21,171 nucleotides of DNA from Thiobacillus sp. UBA2186 (GTDB taxonomy: Bacteria > Pseudomonadota > Gammaproteobacteria > Burkholderiales > Thiobacillaceae), in assembly GCA_002327405.1 (NCBI GenBank), contig DCVO01000164.1:1-21171 (forward strand). Direction: 5' to 3'. The notes under the pieces were generated by a model. That model was not told the origin of the DNA. It worked only from the letters and a program-made list of their open reading frames with translations, and ran no database searches. This document shows, piece by piece, positions 15,071-21,171 of this stretch; position 1 is the stretch's first letter, and every line of letters begins with the position of its first letter. The translations under genes were made by a program, and so were the position numbers.

Positions 15071-15514
15071 TCAAATCTTTCCAAGCAAAAGAATCGACAT
15101 CACCAGGCCATAGATGGCGATGCCTTCGGCAAGGCCGAGATAAATCAGGGTACGGCCGAACATTTCCGGCTTCTCCGCCACCACGGCCAGCGCGGCGGAG
15201 CCCACCGGCCCCAGCGCCAGCGCTGCACCGATGGCGGCCAGTCCGGTGGGCAGGCCGATGCCGATGATGGCCACGCCCAGGCCCATGCTGATCTCGCCGC
15301 GCGCGGCGACGGCCGTGGTTTCGGCCATGACTTCCTGCGCGCCCATCGCCATCAGACCCAGGAAAGCCAGCGCGAACACGCCGAAATTGCCGAGCAACCA
15401 GCCGCGCGCGCGCCTGGGCGAGGCGACGCGCTTCTCCGGCGACAGTTCCAGATAGACCCCCAGGGCGATGAGCCCGACGACGCTGAGCGTCATGATCCCT
15501 GCGATAAAAATCAT
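15071..15514 (-). CDS. ntpK: V/A-type ATPase membrane rotor subunit K (proteolipid, c-ring)
   Basis: K subunits form the ion-carrying ring in the membrane. The 147 residues contain four hydrophobic segments at about 2-22, 41-60, 77-102 and 121-144, i.e. two hairpins. The second hairpin is a clear V-type proteolipid: GLGVAIIGIGLPTGLAAIGAA, a GPVGSAALAVVAEKPEMFGR loop, and LGLAEGIAIYGLV with the ion-binding carboxylate E130. The first hairpin does not look like a copy of the second and has no carboxylate in the equivalent place (Q60/E61 lie at the end of the second segment). The start at 15514 has an excellent AAGGAGAA. It follows subunit I by 13 bp. Ion specificity (H+ or Na+) cannot be fixed by eye. 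Confidence 0.9.
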   Translation of the reverse strand: MIFIAGIMTLSVVGLIALGVYLELSPEKRVASPRRARGWLLGNFGVFALAFLGLMAMGAQEVMAETTAVAARGEISMGLGVAIIGIGLPTGLAAIGAALALGPVGSAALAVVAEKPEMFGRTLIYLGLAEGIAIYGLVMSILLLGKI

Positions 15515-15527
15515 GCTGTTCTCCTTT

Positions 15528-17450
15528 TCAGGTCTTCAAATGTTGTTGCTTGCGCAATACCAGCGGCTGGAAGGCGCGCCCGCTGCCGCTGTAGAAGCGC
15601 GAGAAGCCTTCGTAGTATTCCAGGCGCAGCACCTGGATGGCGACGATGGCGCCCTCCAGGCCCAGGATGATGATGTTGCCGATGACGAGCGCGATCCAGC
15701 GCCCGGTCGCGCCCAGGCTGTCGGCGATGGTGAACACCGCCAGCGCCAGCGCGACGTGGTTGATGGAAAAGGCGGCGACGCGCATGAAGGAAAGGGTGTT
15801 GGAAAAGAAGCCGATCACCGACTCGAAGGTCTCGATGATCACGGTCAGCAGGCGCTCGGCCACGCCTCCGTGGTTCTCAATCCAGTTCCACACCAGGATG
15901 GCTGCCAGGCCTGCGCCCGAAACAATGGCCGCGATCACGCCGAATTGGCCAGCAGTGGCCAACCCATACACGCCTGCCGCCGCGCCGAGATACAGAAACA
16001 GGCCGGCCACGCCGCCTGCGTCGAACAGCGCACGCGACACCATGCCGCTCGCCATGCGGTTGTAGATGGTGAGCAACTGGGTGACGGTGATGAAGCCCAC
16101 GCCCCACCATACGGCCGCCAGCAGCATGCGCACCGGATCGTGCAGCGGCGAGACCCACAAGGGTTCGACGATGGTCTCGAAGCCGAACAGGCTGCCGTAG
16201 GCAAAACCGAAGGCCGTGGCGGAAAGGCCGGCGCCGATGAACAGCGGCCGGAAGCGCCTGGCCTTGCCGCGCAGCGCAAAACTGCCGGCGGCGATGACCA
16301 GGCCCTGGCCGATGTCGCCGAACATCATGCCGAACATGAGCACGAAGGAAATCGCGAACAGCCAGGTCGGATCGAACTCGCCGTAGCGCGGGATGCCGTA
16401 GTTGCGCACGAGGTCGGAGAACGGACCCAGCCAGTCGGGATAGCGCACGGCCGACGGCACGATGTCGAGTTCGGATTTGAACGGCGGTCTGAGTTGCAGC
16501 ACATAGCGCTCGGCCAGGCGCGCATCCAGCGCCTTGCGCATGCGCTCGACGTCGCGCTGCGGAATCCAGCCGGTGATGAGCGCGAGGCCGCCGCGCGCAC
16601 GCAGGGTTTCGGAGGAGATGCGCACGTATGGCTCGGCCAGCGCCATGCCCTTGCGGATGTCGCGCAGCCTGGCGTCGACGTCGCCCAGGGTGGCGCGGTG
16701 GCGGCTTTCGCTGCCTTCGGCTTCCTGGTGCAGCTTCTCGGAAGCCTGTTCCAGCGCCTCGCGCGCTTTTTCGGGATGCGCAAGCAGTTCCGGCTCCAGT
16801 GTCATCTCCTGCCAGCCGGCGGCATCGAGCGCGCCGCGAATTTCGCCGGCCTTGCCGATCGGTCCGACCGCCACGGCATAGGCCCGGCCCTCCTGGCTGT
16901 CGAACACTTCGAGCATGAAGCCTGACAGTTCCAGCGCCTCTGAAAGCCGCGCGAGGTTCGTTTCCGGCATCGTACCGATGCGGGTCTGCAGGAACCGCTT
17001 GGGCCGCGCCAGCCAGGCGAGGTCGATGTCGAGCTTCCTGAAGTGCTCGAGCGAGTTGAGCAGGCTGGCGTTGTGTTCCAGCGTTTCATTGATGCGGCGC
17101 TTGTCCTCTTCGCAGCGCGAGGCCACGTTCCACAACTCGCCCAGCCAGTCGTTCCAATCGTGCAACTGTTCGAGCGTAGGCGCGTCCGGCGCGGCGGCTT
17201 CCTCGAACTCGATTTCCCTGCCGGCCAGAGGCGTCGGTCCGAAGTGATCCAGAATCTTGTTCAGCCGCGCATTCGCCTCGGAGAACACTTCGGCATAGCG
17301 GTCGCCCGGCGTTTCCGGCAGGTCGCGCTCCCAGGCCTGGCTCTTCTCCGGCGTAAAGATGCCGTAAGTCGCCAGCAGCAGCGAGGCCTGCGGCGCGTCC
17401 GAGTTCAGCACCCAGAGCGAGACATGCTGCATGCTGAGCGGCTTGAACAT
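15528..17450 (-). CDS. ntpI: V/A-type ATPase subunit I (subunit a, membrane stator)
   Basis: Subunit I (a) provides the ion half-channels and links peripheral stalks to the ring. The 640 residues have a cytosolic N-terminal half, with coiled-coil stretches near 75-130 and 220-260, and a membrane half from about residue 360 with seven or eight hydrophobic helices. The essential stator arginine is very likely R557 in LSFMRVAAFSINH, the segment corresponding to LRLWAL-type sequences in other a subunits. MFGDIGQGL and ILGLEGAIVAIQVLRLEYYEGFSRFYSG near the end are family signatures. The start at 17448-17450 (MFKPLSMQHVSLWVL) lies 2 bp after the subunit C stop. The longer frame upstream runs through subunit C in another frame. 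Confidence 0.94.
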   Translation of the reverse strand: MFKPLSMQHVSLWVLNSDAPQASLLLATYGIFTPEKSQAWERDLPETPGDRYAEVFSEANARLNKILDHFGPTPLAGREIEFEEAAAPDAPTLEQLHDWNDWLGELWNVASRCEEDKRRINETLEHNASLLNSLEHFRKLDIDLAWLARPKRFLQTRIGTMPETNLARLSEALELSGFMLEVFDSQEGRAYAVAVGPIGKAGEIRGALDAAGWQEMTLEPELLAHPEKAREALEQASEKLHQEAEGSESRHRATLGDVDARLRDIRKGMALAEPYVRISSETLRARGGLALITGWIPQRDVERMRKALDARLAERYVLQLRPPFKSELDIVPSAVRYPDWLGPFSDLVRNYGIPRYGEFDPTWLFAISFVLMFGMMFGDIGQGLVIAAGSFALRGKARRFRPLFIGAGLSATAFGFAYGSLFGFETIVEPLWVSPLHDPVRMLLAAVWWGVGFITVTQLLTIYNRMASGMVSRALFDAGGVAGLFLYLGAAAGVYGLATAGQFGVIAAIVSGAGLAAILVWNWIENHGGVAERLLTVIIETFESVIGFFSNTLSFMRVAAFSINHVALALAVFTIADSLGATGRWIALVIGNIIILGLEGAIVAIQVLRLEYYEGFSRFYSGSGRAFQPLVLRKQQHLKT

Positions 17451-17452
17451 GC

Positions 17453-18493
17453 TTATGCGGCCTCCGCATCCATGCCGTTGCGCACCTCGGCCAGCCCCAT
17501 CGCCTGGCGGATGGTCTGCGCGTCGAGCCCGATGGCCTGCCCCTTGAGCGCCGCACGCACCTGCTTGAGGTCGCGCTCGCGCAGGATGATGTAGGCGAAG
17601 GCGCGGGAAAAGCCCGGCGCATTCGAGCGCAGCACGGCATGCGCCGCGTGTGCGGCCCGGCCTTCCATGAGGGTGAACACCCGGTACACGCTGTCCGCCT
17701 CGGCCAGCCACCCTCGGTACGGCTGCGGCAGCGCCGCCAGCACCTCCCCGAAGCGGTTCAGCACGGACAATTCCTTGAGCAGGCTGGAAGAAAGCCGGTA
17801 ATGGCTGGGCACCAGCAGGTAGTACACCTGCGACGGCGGCAGCTTGTAGAGGAAACGGTAGCGCAGCAGCCACACCAGATTGATGCGGTCGATCATCATT
17901 TCCATCAGGCCGCGGAAGGGTTTGCCGAATTCACTCTCCTGCTGCCGCGCAAGTTCCACCAGACCGTGGTAGAAGCGTCGGTCGAGCGCGGCATCGAGCT
18001 CGAACAACTGCGGCTGCGCCTCGAAGGCACGGCGCGCGAAGCGCACGATGTCGGCGTAATGTGTGGTCTCCAGGCGGCGCAGCAGCTCGCCGATATCTTC
18101 CGTCTGCAGCAGGTCCTCCACCGGCAGCGAGGCCAGGAAGCCGAGGTCGATCAGTTCCTTGCGCACGGCGGCAATGGGCATGCGCGACATTTTTGCGCGG
18201 AGGATGGCCTTGAGGTTGGAAAGCTCGAAGCGCAGCGTCCAGTACTCCAGGAACCTGCGTCCCTCGCCTGCGGCGCGCATCAGGACGAGGATGTCGTCGA
18301 GCTGGCTGCGGATGATGGACTGCTCGAGATAGCGCCCCGCTTCGAGGTCGGCGAGGATCCGGGAGAGGCCTGCCCGCGCCAGCACGGCGGCCCGCTCTTC
18401 CGCACTGCCTTCGGCCAGCACGGGCAGCTCCGCCTCGCGCAAGAGGCGCGAGGCCATCAGGCTGACGCGGGCATCAAGATAATGATTCAGCAT
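17453..18493 (-). CDS. ntpC: V/A-type ATPase subunit C (subunit d, rotor coupling cap)
   Basis: Subunit C/d caps the K ring and joins it to the D/F shaft. The 346 residues are mostly alpha-helical, as expected for this funnel-shaped family. Visible landmarks are the N-terminal YLDARVSLMASRLL, the FELSNLKAILRAK segment (about 90-103) and MIDRINLVWLLRYRFLYKLPPSQVYYLLVP (about 200-228), which corresponds to the conserved D.lN....lR.k.y..... region. In the well-known Thermus/Enterococcus order this gene lies after E; here it lies in front of I. It precedes subunit I by 2 bp and follows the H-type subunit after a 43-bp gap. Confidence 0.9.
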   Translation of the reverse strand: MLNHYLDARVSLMASRLLREAELPVLAEGSAEERAAVLARAGLSRILADLEAGRYLEQSIIRSQLDDILVLMRAAGEGRRFLEYWTLRFELSNLKAILRAKMSRMPIAAVRKELIDLGFLASLPVEDLLQTEDIGELLRRLETTHYADIVRFARRAFEAQPQLFELDAALDRRFYHGLVELARQQESEFGKPFRGLMEMMIDRINLVWLLRYRFLYKLPPSQVYYLLVPSHYRLSSSLLKELSVLNRFGEVLAALPQPYRGWLAEADSVYRVFTLMEGRAAHAAHAVLRSNAPGFSRAFAYIILRERDLKQVRAALKGQAIGLDAQTIRQAMGLAEVRNGMDAEAA

Positions 18494-18536
18494 GGTTCGC
18501 GATCGCCCTCAGCGGCCCCGATCGGATGACAAAGGT

Positions 18537-18851
18537 TCAGGCCTCTCCCAGAATCAGAGCCATGGCGGCGGACACGGCGGCTTCTTCGTTGGCCGCAGCC
18601 TTGTCGCGCAGGGCGCGTTGCAAGGCCGCAGCCTCCGCCTCGAGCTCGGCGATGCGGCGCTGCGCGCCCTCCTCGGCCGTGGCCAGGAAAGGCCTGCGCC
18701 GCGCTTCGGCCTGTTTTTCGAATTCGATCTCGGCGCTGCGCGCCTCGTCGAGCGCGTCCTGGATGATCTTCCTGCGCGCCGCGTCGGCCTCCTCGACCTT
18801 CTCTTCCGCGGCCTTCTCGGCCGCGAGCAGGCGCTTGAGGATGTCTTCCAT
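18537..18851 (-). CDS. V/A-type ATPase subunit H/G-like peripheral stalk protein
   Basis: A 104-residue, highly charged Ala/Glu/Lys/Arg-rich coiled-coil protein (MEDILKRLLAAEKAAEEKVEEADAARRKI at the start). It matches in length, composition and position the small stalk subunit called H (archaea), G (Thermus) or NtpF (Enterococcus), which forms the EH/EG peripheral stalk with subunit E. Low-complexity helices make assignment by sequence alone less firm; position as first ATPase gene supports it. The ATG at 18849-18851 overlaps the hupE stop by ATGA, so it is probably translationally coupled to hupE. A 43-bp gap without notable features precedes subunit C. Confidence 0.82.
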   Translation of the reverse strand: MEDILKRLLAAEKAAEEKVEEADAARRKIIQDALDEARSAEIEFEKQAEARRRPFLATAEEGAQRRIAELEAEAAALQRALRDKAAANEEAAVSAAMALILGEA

Positions 18852-19429
18852 CAGCCGGCAAAGCTGGCCAGCATGCCCAGGCCAGCAAGGGAAATGGCCG
18901 CGCCCGCCAGGCCCAGGTAGAGCTGGCGAACTTTCATGCCGGCGAAAACGCCTGCTGCGTGGAGCAGCGCGGTGGCCGCGAGCATGCCGAAGCCATAGCC
19001 CCAGGGCGAAGCCGCGAGCGGCATTTCCTGGCCGTGCGCGATGCCGTGGAACAGCGCGAACAGCCCGGTCAACATGGCGGCAAGCGGCAGCAGCATCTGG
19101 CGACGCAAGGCAACCAATGCGCCCAGGGCCAGCACCGACAGGGCGATGCCGGCTTCCGCGCCGGCGAAGGCCACGCCGCTCATGCCCAGCATCGCGCCGA
19201 CCGCCATGGCGCCGACGAAGCTCGACGGCAGCACCCACAGCGCGCGCCCGCCCTGCTGCGCGGCCCACAGGCCCACCGCCACCATGGCGAGCAGGTGATC
19301 GAGGCCGCTGAAGGGATGCAGCATGCCGGCAATCAGCCCGGCGTCATGGGTGTGCACGCCCTGGCCGTGCGCCCAGGCGGCGGGTACGGCGATTGTCAAA
19401 GCAATTAGCGCGAAATTCCTGATCTGCAT
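18851..19429 (-). CDS. hupE: HupE/UreJ family membrane protein, probable nickel permease
   Basis: HupE/UreJ proteins are small integral membrane proteins encoded with hydrogenase or urease genes; Rhizobium HupE mediates nickel entry. The 192 residues start with a signal-like segment ending AWAHG, followed by the family signature HPFSGLDHLLAMVAVGLWA (near residues 38-56), which supplies His/Asp metal ligands. A second motif, FHGIAHGQEMP, lies in a later helix. Six or so hydrophobic helices are visible. I chose the ATG at 19427-19429, with GAGGAAA just upstream. The long in-frame extension beyond it passes through the palindromic spacer and is not coding. Its stop overlaps the first V-ATPase gene by ATGA, which ties hydrogenase-associated nickel supply to the ATPase operon. 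Confidence 0.93.
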   Translation of the reverse strand: MQIRNFALIALTIAVPAAWAHGQGVHTHDAGLIAGMLHPFSGLDHLLAMVAVGLWAAQQGGRALWVLPSSFVGAMAVGAMLGMSGVAFAGAEAGIALSVLALGALVALRRQMLLPLAAMLTGLFALFHGIAHGQEMPLAASPWGYGFGMLAATALLHAAGVFAGMKVRQLYLGLAGAAISLAGLGMLASFAG

Positions 19430-19457
19430 GTTGTTTCCTCTTAACAATCGAATCATG

Positions 19458-19549
19458 AACAAGGAGGACAAGAGGACAGGAGGAAAGCGACATCGAAATG
19501 ATTTGCCCCTGAATTTGATTTTTCCTCTTGTCCTCCTGTCCTCTTTGTA
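19458..19549. repeat. Intra-operon palindrome with 8-nt periodic arms (copy 4, GAGGACA type)
   Basis: The left arm, about 19458-19486, consists of successive GAGGACAn units. The right arm, about 19519-19549, is its imperfect inverted complement (TCCTCTTG-like units). The loop of about 32 bp is unrelated to the other copies. It occupies most of the 128-bp spacer between the group 1 hydrogenase large-subunit gene and hupE. Arms are strongly purine-rich on one side and pyrimidine-rich on the other, and the pyrimidine arm contains CCTCC-type anti-Shine-Dalgarno sequence in the minus-strand transcript. Confidence 0.85.
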
Positions 19550-19557
19550 AAAACCTC

Positions 19558-21171
19558 TCAACGAACCTTCACCTTCACCAGCTCTTCCCCGTCCGGGTCG
19601 GTCACGTGCACCGCGCAGGCGATGCAGGGGTCGAAACTGTGGATGGTACGCAGGATTTCGATGGGCTGCCTGGGATCGTGCAGCAAGTGGTTGTGCTGCA
19701 GCGCTGCTTCGTATGCGCCGGGCTGGCCGGCGGCATCGCGCGGGCCGGCGTTCCAGGTCGAGGGCACCACCGCCTGGTAATTGGCGATTTTCTCGTTCTC
19801 GATGACGATGTAGTGCGCGAGGCCGCCGCGCGGCGCTTCCATGAAGCCGGCGCCCTTGGCGGCTTTCGGCCAGGTCGAGGGCTCCCACAGCTTCTCGTTG
19901 AAGGTGCGGGTGTCGCCGGCCTTGATGTTGGCCATGAGCTGGTCGAACCAGCCCTGCATGGCGTCGGCGATGATCTTGGATTCCAGCGTGCGTGCCGCTG
20001 TGCGGCCCAGCGTGGAGAAAAGCGCCTCGACCGGCACGTCGAGCTTGTTGAGCGTGAGCCCCACCAGCTCCCTGGTCTGCTCGTGGCCTTTCGCATACAG
20101 CATCAGCACGCGCGCCAGCGGGCCGACTTCCATCGAATGCCCCTTCCAGCGCGGCGACTTGAGCCAGGAGTATTTCTGGTCGACGTCCAGATGCTCGTAG
20201 GGCGGCTTGGGCCCGGTGTAGTTGAATTCGGTCTCGCCCTTGTAGGGATGCAGGCCGGTCTCATCGCCCACGCTGTACTTGTACCAGGAGTGGGAGACGA
20301 ATTCCTGGATCTCTCCGTCGGCGTGCATGTCCACGGGATGGATGGTGGACAGGTCGCGGTTGAGGATGGCGCCGCGCGGAATGAACAGCGAATCGGTGTC
20401 CCACATGGTCTTTTCGGGGAAGTCGCCGTAGGTGAGGAAGTTGCCCAGGCCCTCGCCCATGCCGCCCCATTCCTTGTAGAAGCCGGCGATGGCGAGGGTG
20501 TCGGGCACGTAGACCTGGTCGACGAACTCGCGCATCCGGGTGATGACGTTCTGCACAGTCTGCAGGCCGACCAGGTTCAGCGCGGTGCCGGCCTGGTGGC
20601 CGCCGCGGCCGTGGCCGGAACCCTGCTCGCTGATGGCGCAGGGCACGCCGCCCACCAGGAACATGGGGTGCGGATTCTTGCCGCCGAAAATGGCATGCAG
20701 CTTGACCACCTCGCGCTGCCAGGCGAGCGCTTCGAGGTAATGCGCCACCGCCATCAGATTGGCCTCGGGCGGAAGCTTGTAGGCCGGGTGGCCCCAGTAG
20801 GCATTGTTGAAGATGCCGAGCTGGCCGCCTTCGACGAAGTTCCTGATCTTCTTCTGCACGTCGGCGAAATAGCCGGGCGAGGACTTGGACCAGCCGCTGA
20901 TGCTCTGCGCCAGTTCCGAAGTGGCCTTGGGGTCGGCCTTGAGCGCGCTCACCACGTCCACCCAGTCGAGCGCGTGCAGGTGGTAGAAGTGCATGACGTG
21001 GTCGTGCACGAACTGCGCGGCGATCATCAGGTTGCGGATCAGTTCGGCGTTCCTCGGGATCTCGTACTTCAACGCATCCTCGACCGCGCGCACGCTGGCG
21101 ATGCCGTGCACCAGGGTGCATACGCCGCAGATGCGCTGCGCGAAGGCCCAGGCGTCGCGCGGGTCGCGGCC
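19558..21171 (-). CDS. hupL: Group 1 membrane-bound uptake [NiFe]-hydrogenase large subunit (partial, N-terminus outside window)
   Basis: This is the catalytic NiFe subunit of a respiratory H2-oxidising hydrogenase of the HyaB/HupL/HoxG type, normally exported with its Tat-bearing small subunit. 537 residues are visible and the frame runs off the window at 21171. The N-terminal nickel ligands are in RICGVC (visible residues 13-18). The C-terminal ligands are in DPCIACAVH (C516, C519, H522), and a 15-residue tail (VTDPDGEE...) should be removed after H522. GKNPHPMFLVGGVPCAI, MEAPRGGLAHY and NYQAVVPSTWN are group 1 landmarks. It is transcribed towards hupE and the ATPase genes. Cytochrome b (hupC) and protease (hupD) genes, often next to hupL, are not directly downstream. 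The small subunit is presumably upstream, beyond the window. Confidence 0.95.
   Translation of the reverse strand, partial: GRDPRDAWAFAQRICGVCTLVHGIASVRAVEDALKYEIPRNAELIRNLMIAAQFVHDHVMHFYHLHALDWVDVVSALKADPKATSELAQSISGWSKSSPGYFADVQKKIRNFVEGGQLGIFNNAYWGHPAYKLPPEANLMAVAHYLEALAWQREVVKLHAIFGGKNPHPMFLVGGVPCAISEQGSGHGRGGHQAGTALNLVGLQTVQNVITRMREFVDQVYVPDTLAIAGFYKEWGGMGEGLGNFLTYGDFPEKTMWDTDSLFIPRGAILNRDLSTIHPVDMHADGEIQEFVSHSWYKYSVGDETGLHPYKGETEFNYTGPKPPYEHLDVDQKYSWLKSPRWKGHSMEVGPLARVLMLYAKGHEQTRELVGLTLNKLDVPVEALFSTLGRTAARTLESKIIADAMQGWFDQLMANIKAGDTRTFNEKLWEPSTWPKAAKGAGFMEAPRGGLAHYIVIENEKIANYQAVVPSTWNAGPRDAAGQPGAYEAALQHNHLLHDPRQPIEILRTIHSFDPCIACAVHVTDPDGEELVKVKVR

Noticed and set aside
15468..16925. 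Long plus-strand frame opposite subunit I
   Set aside because: Shadow frame, hydrophilic and family-less, opposite a well-defined membrane protein.
19430..19888. In-frame 5' extension of hupE into hupL
   Set aside because: It runs through the palindromic spacer and the wrong frame of hupL; the ATG at 19429 has a good Shine-Dalgarno sequence and a signal-like N-terminus.

Overview
The window is a gene-dense, high-GC stretch with no gene-free interval over about 300 bp; the longest, 1619-1879, is 261 bp. It looks like a betaproteobacterial chromosome. The grounds are a proteobacterial-type tig-clpP pair, the general protein character, and Rhodocyclales/Nitrosomonadales-style gene content (group 1 and group 3b [NiFe]-hydrogenases, DUF3530 hydrolase). 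The taxonomy is inference; there is no rRNA or other marker that settles it.

Layout. (1) Positions 1-1618, minus strand: trigger factor (tig), then clpP, cut by the window edge just before its catalytic serine. (2) Positions 1880-6490, plus strand: a five-gene operon for a cytosolic group 3b NAD(P)-linked [NiFe]-hydrogenase in the order beta, gamma, delta, alpha (the hydBGDA order of Pyrococcus sulfhydrogenase), followed by its maturation protease. All junctions overlap except hydB-hydG, which holds a large palindrome. (3) Positions 6590-8721, plus strand: a TrpB2-type PLP enzyme and a secreted DUF3530 alpha/beta hydrolase, ending at a strong bidirectional terminator (8739-8776). (4) Positions 21171 down to 8794, minus strand: a long colinear gene set. 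It has the large subunit of a group 1 (membrane-bound uptake) hydrogenase, hupE, a complete nine-gene V/A-type ATPase (H-C-I-K-F-E-A-B-D) and a zinc-independent MDR oxidoreductase. hupE overlaps the first ATPase gene by ATGA.

How the genes may work together (inference). The group 1 enzyme would oxidise H2 and feed electrons to the membrane. The group 3b enzyme would exchange electrons between H2 and NAD(P)H in the cytosol. The V/A-type rotary ATPase would interconvert ATP and an ion gradient. The head-to-tail placement of H2 uptake, the HupE permease and the V-ATPase suggests one energy-conservation unit.

The most unusual layer is repeat DNA. Four long palindromes, whose arms are built from 8-9-nt periodic units, sit in every >100-bp spacer of the two multi-subunit operons. 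Arm sequences differ between copies but match within each copy. Two other repeat types lie inside V-ATPase reading frames: a double-hairpin insert adds about 31 residues to subunit B, and a hairpin plus 7-bp tandem repeat forms the start of the subunit F frame, apparently including its start codon and Shine-Dalgarno sequence.
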